NCBI GenBank assembly: GCA_018136815.1
Contig: CM030935.1
Coordinates: 1,546,204-1,610,203, forward strand
From: Isochrysis galbana
Lineage: Eukaryota > Haptophyta > Isochrysidales > Isochrysidaceae
DNA: 64,000 nt
Reading direction: 5' to 3'
The notes below the pieces were generated by a model. The model was not told the DNA's origin and searched no databases. It worked only from the letters and a program-made list of their open reading frames with translations. Positions 8,163 through 21,900 of this stretch are shown here, in pieces; the stretch's first letter is position 1, and every line of letters begins with the position of its first letter. Both the position numbers and the translations under genes were made by a program.

Positions 8163-11100
8163 TTGTCGAGGGACGTCCATCTGCTATGGCGGATCTATCG
8201 CCGTCGCCCCACCGTGGCGCCCTTCGCAGCCGCACCTATGTGCATCCATGTTCCTGGCGCTCATCCCATACGTGTCCGCGATGACTCGGCCGCGTTTCGC
8301 ATCCCAGTGCGATTCGTGGCACCCTCTGACACTCGTCCTCACTCCGTCCGCTGCCCACGTCGCCCCTCCGCTGCCTCTGCTTCGGCAGCTGCCGTTGTGG
8401 CGCATGGAGATCTTGCCTCACACGCTCTGCTATATCGACGTCTCGGTTTTCCTTACGCTGACCAATGGTCGCTTGTGCCCACCGCCACCGTTGGTCACAA
8501 CTTGTCTTGCCACCGCCCCCCGACTGGCCTCCCCATGCCAGAAGCAGTTGTCCGTGGTCGCATGCGCGCCGCCCCTTTCTCCCGCCTCCCAACTTCCCTT
8601 GACGCCCAACCGCCTCCCGGAGCCATGGTCTACATGGACTTTGCCGGCCCACTTTTGGAGAGCGTCCTCTTCAAGTACACATGCTACTGCGGTACTGTGG
8701 ATGCTGGTAGCGGCTTCACCCGGGTATGGCCCGCGCGAGCCATGACCGCCGAGGTCGCCGCCTCAGCCCTTGGCCAATTCATTGCCGATGTCGCCGCTCA
8801 TCTTAGCTCCCTTGACGGCACATACAAGCCCTCCATTGTGCGATCCGACAAGGGAAGCGCTTTCCTCTCCTATCACTTCCGAGACTTCCTCGCTCACCGT
8901 CGTATCCGCGTGAGCTACTCATCAGAATACACGCCGCAACAAAACTCACATGTGGAACGTATGTGGGGCGTCACTTTTGGTACAGCTCGCGTCCTTCTTG
9001 CTGCTGCTGGTCTCCCTCCTTCCTTTCATCCCTTTGCCATGCAGACAGCGGTTTGGATCACCAACAGGCTTCCACGACCTTCTCGCCGGAACTTGTCGCC
9101 TTATCACCTCCTCACTGGGCACCCCCCTGACATCCGTTGTCTATATGCTTTTGGTTGCCTTTGTGCCGTCGTTGCCCCCGTGCCGCGACGCGTTGGCGAT
9201 CGCCACTTCGCCGACAGAGGTTGGTATGGCCTCTACATGGGGCCTTCTGAGGAGAGCCCTGGCCATGTTGTCTACTTACTCGACTCCAAAAGTGTAATGG
9301 TTGCAGCCAAGATCCGCGTATGGGAGGACCAGTTCCCGGGCCTCAAGGATGAGCCTAGACCCAGCTGGCTTGAGGATGACGATGATTCAGCTGCCTCTGC
9401 ACCTGCCCCCTCTCCTGCACCCGTTCCAACTCCTGTACCTGCACCTGTTGCTGCACCATCTGCGATTCGTCGCTCCCCACGCCTCCTCGAGCTCGAACAA
9501 CAACATCATGGTATGAATACCACTTCTGCTGTTACACCTGCGTTGCACAATGCCTCTATGGCTCAGGCTGCAGCAGTCTTTGCTCTTGGTGCTGCAGCAA
9601 TGGGGTTCGATTCTCGTACTGATCCTTTATGTTTTGCTTTTACTTCCGACCTGCTCACTACCGACGACAGCTGTCCACCTTTTGCTCACGCCGGTAGCGA
9701 CCATTCACTCTTCGCTCAAGCCGTCACCGTCGTTGCCGACATGGGGGATGTGACGGTCCCCAAGACGTACCGTCAAGCGCTTCAGTCCACCCATGCCGAC
9801 TATTGGCGCGTAGCTATCAACAAGGAGCTCGGCGGCCTCATGGCACTTCGCACTTGGGAGTGCGTTCCCGAGGACGCCATGCCCGAGGGCGCCAACCTTA
9901 TGCATTGCCATTTTGTCTTCGCCGTCAAACGCAAAGCCGACGGCTCCATCGAGAAATTCAAGGCCCGTCTCGTTGCCGACGGCAATACTCAACGATACGG
10001 AGTCGATTTCGACCGCATCTTCTCTACCGTGGTCAAAACGGTTACCATCCGTCTCGTGCTTGCCATCGCTACCGCTCATGATTACAACTTGTCCTCCATC
10101 GACGTCCGCCAAGCTTACCTGCAAGCCACTCTTCCACAACCCCTCTTCATGCGCATGCCACCTGGCCTCCCGCCTCGTGACTGTCGCGGGGTTCGTCTCG
10201 TATGCAAATTATTGCGCTCAATCTATGGCCTCCGTCAAGCTGGGCGCGAATGGGCCGAGCTTCTCACCTCCTTCCTCTTGAAGTGGGGCTTCACGCGCTC
10301 CACTATCGATGTCTGTCTCTACATCTTCACCAGCGGCTCGTCTTTGCTTTGGGTGCTGGTGTACGTGGACGACGCCCTCATCGTCGATAATGACTCCGGC
10401 CTCCGCGCTCGTTTCGTCCACGATCTCGGCGATAGGTTTCCCATTGAAGACAAGGGCGAACTCTCGTGGATCCTCAATGTTGCCGTGGCTCGTGACCGTC
10501 CGCGTCGGATCCTCACCTTATCTCAGAGTCTTTACGTCTCAGATCTCCTTCAACGGCATGATGCTTTCCTATCTAGCACTACGACACGCACCTTCAAATC
10601 CCCTCTCGGCGCCCTCCACCTCGATCCGTCTGATTCACCCACGCCTGGCTCTCCTGCTTTTGAATCTATGGCCTCCAAGCGCGACACCTATATGGCCATC
10701 GTCGGGGGCCTCCTCTGGCTTGCTAACATGTCTAGGCCAGATCTCGCATATGCAGCCTCGCAGCTCTCGCGCTTCATGACCAACCCTGGTCCTACGCACT
10801 TCGCCGCTGCCGTCCGCGTCCTCTGCTACGTGCGTGACTCCTCCACCTGCGCTCTGCTCTTTCGCCCAGACCCCTCGCTACCCTTTCTAGTCCATGTCGA
10901 CTCGAATTGGGAATCTCGCTTCTCTTGTACGGGCGCCATCTTTTTTCTGTACGGCTGTCCTGTCCACTGGTTCTCCAAGACCCAACGATCCGTCTCGTTG
11001 TCGAGCGCCGAGGCCGAGTACTTCGGTGCCATGCTTGCTGCCCGCGACATCCTCTTCGTCCGGGATTTGCTTGTCGACCTATCTCTCCCGCCGGATGGCC

Positions 11101-11438
11101 CTACCCTTCTGTGCTCCGACTCCAAGTCTGCCATCAACATGTCCCTCGACCCCGTTGCCTTCAAAAAGACCAAGCACATAATGCGCGCCGCAGCTTTCCT
11201 CCGCGACCTCGTTGCAAAACACGCCCTCGCTATGCGACATGTCCCCGGTAACCTTATGCTTGCTGACATCCTCACCAAGCCCCTTGGGCCCGCTCCCTTC
11301 TGCCGTCTCCTATCCCTTCTAAACGACTGCGCATCCATCATTGCACAAAGTCTGACGAGTTCAAATTCAAGTTCCGCCGAAGAAGCTACGGCAGGGACGT
11401 CTGCCTCTAAGACTGCCTCTGACGAAAAGCTCCAGTGA
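8163..11438 (+). mobile_element. Ty1/copia retrotransposon, INT-RT-RH region
   Basis: A Pseudoviridae-type element. The visible parts occur in copia order: integrase core from about residue 155, the reverse transcriptase with the YVDDAL catalytic box, then RNase H ending near KHIMRAAAFL and DILTKPLG. This region is one uninterrupted frame of 1,091 codons and looks whole over these domains. Gag and protease were not recognised upstream and no LTR pair was identified, so the element as a whole looks incomplete. Good frame preservation suggests a fairly recent copy. The outer limits are unknown. Confidence 0.9.
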
Positions 11439-12359
11439 CATACACCACTCCGAGTATTACGACTGTCATGCAAGGCATTCTCCATTCTTCTACCTTTATC
11501 CTCTGTATCTAAGCCTCACCCTCCGTGCTCGCCTTATGGGGGGGTATCACAGAGTGCCGTCATCTGCCAACACAACCCATTGGTCCTTACCGATAGAATC
11601 GTCTTTACCGATAACTTTGTCTGCCAGATTCCTTTTCATCAAGTCATCAGCCTCTTTCATCATGTGCACCACCTTCTGGACTCTTCTCTACATTATCATC
11701 TGCAGTTGATGCACATCGAGTTCTTAGGGTTCCCGAGTCATTTGCACATCGACTTCTAGACCTCGCCTTCATCTTGGGGATCTCAGCTCACTCTAGATCG
11801 ACTTAGTGCACCTAAGGAATCTCACCTTCATCAACACTCACGACGCTTCATCGGCTCATACTAAGGCAATACTCGCCGATTCCCTAAATCCTTGATTCCT
11901 TCTTTGTTCCCTCGCACGCCTTCCTGTTTGTCTCAGAGTATCATCCAAAGAACCGTGGTGGGGTATATGTAAGGGTTTGTGCGAATGTGATTATTGTAGA
12001 ATCACCGTGCCCCAGGGGTATCTTGGTGAGTTCCCCAGTGCCCCCAGGTGTCCCAGTTTCTGACCCTCACCCCTGTAGCACTGTCTCTCTCACTGTCTGT
12101 CATGACCTTACTGCTTTTTGTTGCCGCCCTGGCTGCTCCCTGGCAGCCAGTGCGATAAGATATGAACGACTTATATCCTTTATTCAGACTATAGGTCCAC
12201 AAGACAAACTAATCCCCAAGGCAGAATTCCTAACGATGGCCACCAACGTGGGGGTGGCAAACGTCGTCGAGGAACCAAAAGCAACACACACATGAGGCGC
12301 GGTCTCAGCGGTCGACCGACACTCAAACACAACACGACAGACGACAGCAGAACTCGCCA
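11439..12359. other. Downstream flank of the copia element
   Basis: No gene seen. A G-run at about 11537-11543 could be a polypurine tract of the copia element, but no repeat of the following sequence was found upstream of the element in this window. Confidence 0.4.
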
Positions 12360-12640
12360 AACACAAACACACACGAGGAAATACGAAATACGAACCCACG
12401 CACACCCCGATGGACGCACACATTAGACCCCCAAAAGGCCTGCCCGGACCCCACACTCTGAACCGGGCCCAAGGTAGCGCACCTGGGCCGGACCCCGGAT
12501 ACCGAGGAAAAAGGAATGAAGGGTGGGAGAAGGGAAGAGGTGGAGAGAAGGGAAATAAAGGCGATGTCGGCAAGGAGGTAGAGGTACCTGGACCTAGTAG
12601 GTGTTAGCCCAGAATCTTCAGATGTTTTTTTTCAATGCTC
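12360..12640 (+). repeat. Repeat family B, copy 1
   Basis: About 280 bp of it recur in inverse orientation at 40905-41190. Shared landmarks in order: AACCCACG, AAAAGGCCTGCC, CACACTCTGAA, CACCTGGGCCGGACC, CCCCGGATACCGA, GGCGATGTCGGC, GGTGTTAGCC, then an end AGAATCTTCAGATG followed by a T-run. No coding potential is evident. The common 3' end with a T-run suggests a non-coding mobile element. Confidence 0.75.
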
Positions 12641-12743
12641 TTATTCTATTTACTAGCCGGCTTCTATATTCGGTACAAGTGCCAAAGAAAGCTCGCTCCC
12701 TATCTCGACAGACAGCTATGAGCTATGATTGACTTACGCACGG

Positions 12744-13490
12744 CTAGAAGTGATACTCCAATGGAGTCGGCGCATGTAAGATGTTGGCCTGCGGAGAAAC
12801 AAACTGGTGATCCTCAAGGTCGGGCTTGGAGTCATCGTCGATAATGCAATGTTGGTAAACGAGCAAATCCGGTTCTTCACTTTCAAGTATCTGTTGCAGT
12901 TGATGGCATGAGATAGTGATGTGAACGTGCTGGTGTGAGCTTGTCGAGGTGATTGTGTGACAAATTTGACATGGGATGCGGCAAAATGTGTCATGGAATG
13001 CGCCACCGGCATCCGGGCGCTTCACCACATTTAGAGGCTTGCACAATGGCCACTCAGACCATGGGACGCCACTCTGACCACAAGACATTTGCTCCACAGC
13101 CTGGACTCGATCTGCTGGACTCATCTTACCTGCGGATAGGGCTCTGGAGGCGGTCTAGATTGGTACTCGGAAGCTGGATCAGCAGCGGATACACTCAGCC
13201 CGAATTGAGACACATAGCTCGCCGCAGTACCGTTAAGGAATCCGCACTGTCTTCCTCGCCTACCCATGTCAATGTCCTCAAAAAGACTCATGTCGCTCTC
13301 TGCCGACGCATCTTGCTCAGCTCGCCGTTCCTCCTCTGTGAGCATGACATGCGGGTGCATTTGGAGCAAAGGAGCGGGTGGTATCCCGTCGATGTGGCTC
13401 GCACTCGCTCGGCCTCCGCGTTTGGGATCAGATCCCTCTGTTCCCCAACTGGCGACGCTGGCGATGCTGGCCATCGAGCGGCCAAGTGCG
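12744..13490 (-). CDS. Possible two-exon hypothetical gene
   Basis: Unrecognised. The first open stretch begins at an ATG at 13474 (MASIASVASWGTEG). It is Ser/Ala-rich and acidic in the middle, and runs to PEPYPQ, where a good donor (CAG|GTAAGA) occurs near 13127. A second open stretch, 13124-12744, ends with a compact acidic segment (DDDSKPDLEDHQF). It contains a Cys-rich patch (FCRIPCQICH). The intron acceptor is not resolved. The poly-G run just upstream (about 13521-13550) is a hazard for assembly. It could equally be chance open sequence. Confidence 0.3.
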
Positions 13491-14484
13491 CCAAAGCCGA
13501 CTTACAAGGGGTGGAGGGGCCGGGGGGGGGGGGGGGGGGGGGGGGGGGTTTCTTGTTGTCTTAGTTGAATCCTATTGCTGAGGGACCGTGCCTTGACGGC
13601 AACGGAGCCCCTAAAGTACCTCGAGGTGGGGGTGTGCGCGGTTGGGGGGCATAGCTCGTCCGGTGTATGTGGCTAGAGGTGCTAGCTAACAAGATGCTCT
13701 ACAAGACTACAATTCTCAACGTGGGACCCCTGCCGAGAGCTCACCTCAACCTCAACCTCAATAGCACACAGCACTAGCGCACTAGCACACTAACACTAGA
13801 CACTAGCATGACGGATTGCGGATTGGACGTTGCCACGTTGCCACACGTCCAATTGGCGACGGAGAGGAGGAAGGGTTTGCGGCGGGAGGCGCAGCTGGAG
13901 GAGGCCCGGGTGGGAAGACGGGCTCCACTTCATCCAGAGCTGGAGGCGGGAAGACGGGCTTAGGCGATGGCGAGCGCGGCGACGGAGCGGACATGTTTGT
14001 AGCGTGTCGTATTCCATACGATGACAGGCTTTTACTTCTAACCTGTGGGTTATTTTAAGCCTCAAGATCTCGTCGATTAGTATACTGCCTCTTCTCTTAC
14101 TTTCTCTCGATGTCATCAAATGTTCCATGACTGTCTTCCGTCTTCTCTCGTCCATCGGTCGTATCTCCCCAGCGAGGTCTGCCCGCGTTGTGCCGACCCC
14201 TCTGTCGCATGTCTGCGCGTTGCTGAATTGCCCTGGTGCCGACGCCTGGCCGTCCGTCCAGGTGTGGTTAGTTTTCGCTCCGTTTGGTTTAGTTTGTGTG
14301 GTTCTGTGCCTTTAGACTTTTTGAGTCCATGTGTTGTGGTCCCCCGTGTCTACCTCGGACCTAAGAAGCTCTCATTCTCATTCTCTCTCTTCCACTAGCT
14401 CGCTAGCTAGCCTCGTCCCCTCTCGCCAACGCCACGCGTTGCAATCCTCCGACCGTAAGTCTACCTCGCCGCTCGTAGCGCTCG
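13491..14484. other. Intergenic with a poly-G run and short simple repeats
   Basis: A run of G of about 29 lies near 13521-13550. Short CTCAAC and CACTAG repeats sit at 13740-13805. No gene was recognised. The part from about 14060 may belong to the gypsy fragment that follows. Confidence 0.5.
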
Positions 14485-15279
14485 ATGGCAGGCACTCTCA
14501 GACCCGACTCCTACTATGATGTGTCAGACATCTTCCCGTCAGCAACAATCAACGAACCTTCCACAACCGCGTCAGCTGCCGGCTCGATCGAACGGCCCTC
14601 TGCCTATGAGCCTATAGTCATCGCGTGTTCGACAAGCACAAATTCTGTCTTGGCGCCTACGACCGCGCCCTCTCACAGTCCCGCTCCCCCTCTATCCATG
14701 GGAGCAGCGGGAACCTCTTTTGGCCCACAAGGGGTCCACTTCGTCGGATCCGACCATCCCGCCTCTCCACGGCTCTACGTCCCCAAGGCGCTCCGAGGGC
14801 GCTACCTACGAGCTTACCATGACTACCTAGGCCACCCAGGGGTCTCGCGTATGGTTAATCTCCTCCGCTCACGCTACTTCTGGCCCGGCCTGTCGACTGA
14901 TGTTGTCGCTCACGTACGGGAATGCCATGAGTGCACCCTAGGCAAGCCCCTACCGAAACCGCTCGCGGCTCCCTCCGGCACTACGGTTGGCGCCTACCCC
15001 TTCGATGTGGTTTATTGCGACATTCTATCCATGGCCAAAACGCACGACTTCGTCGCCGGCGTCAAGGGCTACGACAAGCTGATTGTTTTCGTCGATTCCT
15101 TATCCCGCTGGATTGAGGCCGAGCCGTGTAACGGCGACCCAACCTCGGACCAACTCATTACGGTCTTCATGAGGTTGATTGTTTCACGCCACGGCATACC
15201 GCGTCAACTTCGCACTGACGCCGGCACTAACCTATGCTCTAGGCTAGTCGCCGCCATAGCTGAACATGTTCACAGCTGA
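14485..15279 (+). mobile_element. Ty3/gypsy integrase fragment
   Basis: Fossil piece of a Metaviridae-type element. Visible parts are an HHCC zinc-binding domain (HDYLGHPGVSRM, then CHECTLG) and the first half of the integrase core (DVVYCDILSMAK, FVDSLSRWIEAEP). Reverse transcriptase and RNase H are not visible upstream and the core is incomplete downstream, so the element is broken. No terminal repeats were identified. Confidence 0.85.
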
Positions 15280-15952
15280 ACTGAACCTGTTGGCAAGGGC
15301 AAGGGCAAAAATAAAACTCAAATCCTCGATTTTCGAGACGAAAGTCGGCGAACCCGAACTTGAGCCCAGGGAGAATCCGAATCAGCTCGCCTTGCGCGAC
15401 CACGACGGAAGTAGGAGACAGTACGTAACGAAGACGAAGAATGCTCGTGCCCATGCCGAAGTATTCATGACTAAAGGTAGAGGTAGAGGTCTGAATACAA
15501 CACCCTCTGAGACTCAAAACTCGAACCTCGAGATCGAGTCGCCATCAGCTTCCACTTCTTTTTACCCTTTCTGCTAGGACGGGAAGCGCTCAGCGCTCAG
15601 CCTGCGGTAGATTCGTTAAAATGTTTGAAAATAAAATTGCGAATTATTGCGAGAATTTTCAATTTTCGAGCGAATCGTGAATCGTGAATCGTGCTATTGT
15701 GCGACTACTACTGGGCGGGTTAGAACCTCCATGATAGCCCAGGAACCCAAAGATGAGCTCCTCACTATGTGATCACAGCCTTTTCCTAAGATATGGAAGT
15801 CCGTCCTAGTTTCTAGGACCGGTCCTAGAAAGCTGGGTACCTTTATACGCTATACTACAAAACTCATTGAGACAGGAAGCCAGGAAGCCTGCTCTATTTT
15901 AGGATGTTTTTGGCGCGCGCCGCCGACGTGCGGTGTCCCTGTTGGTGGCGCC
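15280..15952. other. Intergenic upstream of the WD40-bromodomain gene
   Basis: No gene seen. A short direct repeat (GAATCGT units) lies near 15673-15693. The region just before the ATG is GC-rich with GGCGCGCGCCGCC (about 15912-15924). Confidence 0.5.
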
Positions 15953-18900
15953 ATGGCGGCGGCGGAGCCTGAGGTCTATCTGCTCGTCCTCCGGCTGCTA
16001 GAGGGTTCGCCGTGCACCGGAGCATTTGAGCTGCTTAAGAAGGAGGCAGAACATTATGGCCTACTTGGCGAGCACGTCGACTGGCGAGGCAACCGTTCGG
16101 CAGCCTCGTACGAGGAGGCAGCACGGGCGCGAGGCGGCTTACCACCTGCCGGCCACCTTCAGGCCCTCCTGTCGCAGCTTCTGGTGCTCTCATACACGCA
16201 GCAGGCGGAGGGGATTCGAAATGATGCACCCCCGCTCACCCTGCTCGGTTGCGGCTCTCGGTCTCTCGTCACGGTCCAGGAAACTCCTGTGAATAGTGAG
16301 CAACACGGCACAAGGACTGCAGTTGCACGGCGTCTGGGAGACCGCAGTGGTGCTGGCTTCCACGGTGCCACGCCACCCCCACCCAGCCGGCACTGGGATC
16401 GACAGTATCGGTCATTTCTTCCCCCCGTGTATGAAGCTGCGAGCCGATCCAAGACAATGGTTGGAACGCATCCGGGGCGTTACCTGACAGCCATTCTTGC
16501 AAGTGAGCTGGGAGTGCGCCCGCAGCATCTCCGCTGTGTTCATAGGCCCATCAAGGGGCTGCTGGGGTCGAATACTCGAGCAGGTGCTCCTGCAGTCACA
16601 GACATGCCAGCTGCGACAGCAGGAGGTACCTCGATGGGCCCAGCGTATCAGCCAGCGGACGAGGAAGTCAATGGTGGCCGCACTCGTGCTATCACAGCCT
16701 TTCGTGGGCACCTCTGTGCGGCATACTGCGTCCGATTCGATGCCACTGGTCGGCGCATCCTCACAGGTGCGGATGACGGAAACATCAAGGTTTGGTGCGT
16801 GACAAGTGGGCTATTGCAGCGCACGCTGCGTGGCCATGCCGCCGAGGTCACGGATGTGCTCGTCTCCCCCAACAACAAGCATGTTGTCTCTTCCTCTCTT
16901 GATGCGACAGTACGCGTGTGGACACTGAGTCTCGGAGTGCCCGTAGCAGTGCTTCTGCACTCATCGCCTGTCAATGCCATATCCTTCTCGCCCACCTTTG
17001 GCGATATTGCGGCACCGACGGGGCAGGCTAGCGATTCAGATGCCACGGAGACCGGGGCTGCAGGAGACGCGGGCGTGGAGGATGCGGAGTGCCTCCGTGG
17101 ACAGCCTTTCCTAATCACCGTCACTGCTGACGGCGCGACTCGACTGTACGACGCCACGGATTGGGACGCGACTCCACTCGTGCTGTCGCAGTCACAAGCC
17201 CAGTGTGACGCTGTCGCACCCATCGCGAACGCCTCAGCTGGAACTTCTGCGGGTGGATTGCCTCCTGCAGAGGCGATGTCCGCAGTGGTGCTCTTGGCAG
17301 CCTCCGAGGGCGATGGAGCGGGCGGTGGAGAGTCAGACACCTCGACGCCCATGGCCACTTGTTGCTCCGTGGCTTGTTCAGGGCTTTACGCATGCGTAGG
17401 GACAACGGTGGCACCATATCTGCACGTTTGGAGCCTCCTCTCGGCCCGACGCCTATTTGAGTCGTCCGCAAGTGAGCGTCAAATGCGCGCCCGCACAGCT
17501 GATCGTGTCACTTCGACAAAGCCCGCTGTGCTATGTCCAGATGCGTTGACAGGCCATCGCGCGGAGATTACGTACGTCGCATGGTCTCCTTGCCGGCATG
17601 AGCTGCTGAGCGGTTCACGCGACGGTACGGCTCGCGTTTGGTCGTGGGAGGGGTGCCCCGGCGCACCTCGGTCTCTCGTGCTCGCCCCACAAGCAAGCTC
17701 GGTCGCCATTCATGCGCACGCGCTAGCCACGCACTCGGGAGCTCGCCCTCCAGCCTTTTGGATCGATGGAGTGAGCTGGTCATGTGACGGACGTTTGGCC
17801 TTCACCGCCGAATCTTTGCGGAAGCAGACACGAGAGGAACCGTGCTTGTCGTCCTGTGTGCGCTGTTGGTTGGTGATCCCTTCCGGTTCGGCCGCCATCG
17901 CTGGTCGTGCGAGCGTTCTGGCCATCTTTGCAGAGAGCGCCTCCCCTACCTATGTGCTTAGCCCTTACCCGCACGACCCACAAATGGTGGTAACAGGCAG
18001 CAACGATGGGTCGGTATGCCGCTGGAATGCCCTCAGCGGAAGTCTCTGCTCGCGATTCACTGCCCCAGAGCCCGCTGCTTCAGACGAGAATGCCTTGGCT
18101 GTCGAGGTGTTCGATGGCGCCTTCAGCCCCGATGGGACCATCTTCGCTGCAATCAATGGGTCGGGTGTCATGTGGCTCTCAGGAATGGACGGAGGTGCGA
18201 CTCTTGGCCTAGACGGATCGCCTTACGCCCAATTCTTTTCATCCGATTTCCACACGCTCGTCCACGATGCGCAAGGAAATGCACATGACGTGCAATTTGG
18301 ATGCGAACCTCACCGCGCGCCGCGACTCCCCATCTGCGACGAACGAGGGGCGCCACATCCCACCGAGTATCAACGCCCGCCCTCGCACGACCCGCTCGTC
18401 GTCGAGGGCTACAAGGCGGCGCAAAACGCGCTTTTGCGCTCGAGTGCAGCGTTGCGAATGGCGGAGGAGGACGCTCTTAAGTCAACGACGCGACGAGAAG
18501 GGAAAGGGAAAGGAGGCGGATTCACTCGAGGGGAGGAAAGAGCGACCGGCTGCTCCGAGCTCGGAGCTGCACGTGTAGGCGTCGCCGGCTCAGGTTCGCA
18601 ACCATCTCCGCTTCACTGGGGTGTCGCCAGGCATGCTGGCCTCGGTCGCTCATCAGGCAACCGCTCGCGCCGTTCTCTTCCGGCAATGGATGTGGCTCTA
18701 CTCTCGCAGCCTTACGAAGACGACGCGTCCTCTGGATCCGAGTGGAACGGCTCACCCGCCCGTCATCACGCTGGTCGGGATCGCGATCCCGATGGCGCGT
18801 TAGCCCTTGCTTTTTCTGATGACGGGACTGATTCAGACTCACAGGCTAGCTACGTAGACTCCGATGATGGCGCACATAGGCGTAGCCGTTCCCGCCGAGC

Positions 18901-21900
18901 TTCCAAACGCTCTCGCACTGCGCTCCGACTTGCGTTGGCAATGGAGATGGCTGGCTCGGACGATGAGGCGACGGTGGCGCGTGCTGCTCAACGGGCTGCT
19001 CGACGCGCACGAAGGCCCGAACGAAAGTCTCATCGGCGGCGCACGTCCACCCGCCGTTATGCAGCCGAATCTGCACGGTCATTACCACAAAATGCGACCC
19101 GGCGGCGAAACCTCCGCAGAATAACTGAGAGCGAAACTGAGGAAGAGGACGATTACCTTCCTCTGAGCTCACGTCAGATCGTTGTACAAGAGCGTGCAGC
19201 AGCCCGCGCGGCGGAAGCTGAGCTGGCCGAGGCGATTGCTGCGGCAAAAGAGGAAGCTGCAATAAGCCGCGCGTGGCTCATGCGTGGCAGTCCAGAGCGC
19301 GCGGAGTACGTCCCACAGGTGGGAGACATGGTCGTCTACCTGCGTCGTGCGCATGAAGCGGCGCTTGCTGCGCGCCCCGAGGCGGCCACTTTCGGTGAAT
19401 CGGGAAGTGGAACTTTAGACGAATCGCGAGTCATCGGGTCAGGCGAGGAAAGCATGGCAGCTTCATCAAGCGTCAAAGACGAAGCCTGTGGTATCGTGAA
19501 TGGCACGGCCTCTGCGGAGCACACTAGACCAATTGTCGACAACGACGCTGTTCAGCTTGCTTTAGACCCGGGAGCCGGAGCATTCGATGAATATAATGTG
19601 TCCAGGCGCGATGCCGACATTCCGCTCAAAGATCGTGAGTCTCTTCGTCGTTTGCCACCGTTCATTCGCCACCCCAACCTTCCAGCCGTAGTGCGATGCG
19701 TGGTGCGCCGGGTCGACATAGTTGTAGGCCATCCGGCGAGGCCTTTGTGCGACGGTGCGCCGGTGCTCCACGTGACACTTGGGGCATATCTTTCTGGCGC
19801 GGGCTCGTCTCTCAGTGACCGCCCGTCGATCGTGAAAGTGGCCTCATCATCATCGACGTCGGCGACTGTCGAGCCTCAAGCAAGTACGGAACTTGAAGAG
19901 TGGGTCGTCGTAGTCCGAGGTCCGTCATCAGGGTGCCCAGACTTCATCCTGCTCGAGGAGAAGTACGCTCACGCGCAGCGGCAATGGCAAGCCGCCACGG
20001 CCGGTATGCTATTGCGTGCGCAATTCTTGGTGGAATGTGGCGCAAGGGGCGCAGAGTATCGTTGGTACAGAGGGATTGTCGCTTCCGTGCGGTCAACGGA
20101 GGATGCTCGCACGTCGAGCCACGAGAACGAGAGAACCATTAGCCCGCCCAGCACTGCGCAAAAATGCGGCGGGGCCACTTCGATATTCAGAAACGATCTT
20201 GACTTGTTTGAAGCTCTCGGCGTGCTTTGGGAAAACGAGCCAGACGACATCGATGCACAATGGCCACCTACCAGCGCGTACTGCAAGTGGGAGGACACAG
20301 CAACGCCTACGGCAACTTTTAAAGGTTTGTCTGCTCATGAGGGACATGTGAAGATCTCATCAAGCCAAGAGGGTTTGGCAGCGCCCGGCGACCTGAGCAC
20401 CTTGCGGATCCCCCAGGCGCATGCTGGTGCCTCGAGCTCAAGCGTGTTGGCCACGACAGAATCGGACATGCCAGGGCAGTCTCAGACGATGTTGCGTAGG
20501 AGTGTCAATCTCAGTCACACTACACACGCTACAGAGAAGTCAAGCAATGTGTCTCATCCCCATCGGCCTATTACAAGCGCAAATGACGGGAATGTGGAAG
20601 GAGTGGCGTCCGGCAACGTGGAAGGACAGTCTCAAGATGTAACATCTTGCTCTGGTCCAGCTCCTATAGCTCCACATGCCGCCGCTCCTAGAAGCCGTGT
20701 TGACGTTGTGCACTCATGCGTTTCCGATGCCCCTGATGCGGCAATGGGACCAGAAGACGCTGATGTTGATTTTTATAGTCCATGGGAGATTGAGCTTTGC
20801 GGCTTCCCAGTCTTTTGCCCTAAAGGTCTTCCGGCGGAGACGGCGACCAAGCTGCGCGAATCCTTGGAGGAGCTGGCTAAATGTTCTGCCGCAGCACCAT
20901 TCCGTCATCGTGGTCCAGGAAGTGCGCGACTTGCGGCCCCATGGGAAAACGTGCCGAGTTCCGCAGCTCTTGCCACGTCTTCGCCTGCGCCCGCTGTTGG
21001 CCCGTATACCGCTGACGCTGCCTCAGTTTCGAGTAGCGCGGGCACGAGCCACACTATAACAGCCAACGGGCATGTGTGCCTGCCACCAATCGGCATTGAG
21101 CTGATTCTTCGGCGGCTTGACCGCGGTTATTACCGCCACGCGGCAGCAGTGCGGCACGATGCCGAGCTATGTGTCGCCTCTGCGTGTGCTGATCCAGAGT
21201 CTGCTATGCTCGCTCATGCAGTAGCTCCCGCATTGAAGGCGGCCGCATCCGGGCAGGCGTGGAGGCCATTCTATGAAGCGGCCCTTGGAGGCTTTCGCCG
21301 GTCTGTGGTGACATCAGCTAACGAAGCAGAAGCCGCACGCCGCGAGGCTCGCGTGGCAGCGGTAGCTGCCGAGGACGAGGCAGAGGCGGCAGCCGAGGAA
21401 CGCGAGGCAGAGGCACGGCGTGTCCACGCGGGCAAGGGCCACGCGAAAGCTCAAGCGCAACAACGCGATGGGCAAGCGCGCACAATAAGCGATAGTGACA
21501 GCGAGCTGGACGACTCCATCTTCGCCCGCCGTAGGTCCAGGCGGCGCACCGACGAAAGAAGTGAGAGCTGCGCAGGGGCTGCTTCCGCAGGGGTTAATCC
21601 ACAGCATTCATGCCAAGGTGAGGTAGGTGGTTCATCGAGGACTTCTGACCGAGAGCGCCGTGCGGCAAAGCGGCGCGAAGTCTATGTCGAGGAGGAATGG
21701 GAGGAGTGGCCTGAGGAGCCCGGAGCCAACTCAACCTTGCCCTCGGTACCTTCTAGAAGACTGCCGGCTGGTTTCAAGATCCGCTTGCGGCTTGACCACG
21801 AGGCCGGTGAGGCAATACTACTTCATCGTGAGCTGAAAATGCGAATACGACCCGCCGGTGCTGCAACGTCGTCAGGCACCCAAGGCTTTGACGAGGAGGA

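Noticed and set aside
11537-12010. Possible 3' LTR of the copia element starting after a G-run.
   Set aside because: No matching copy of the sequence was found upstream of the polyprotein within the window.
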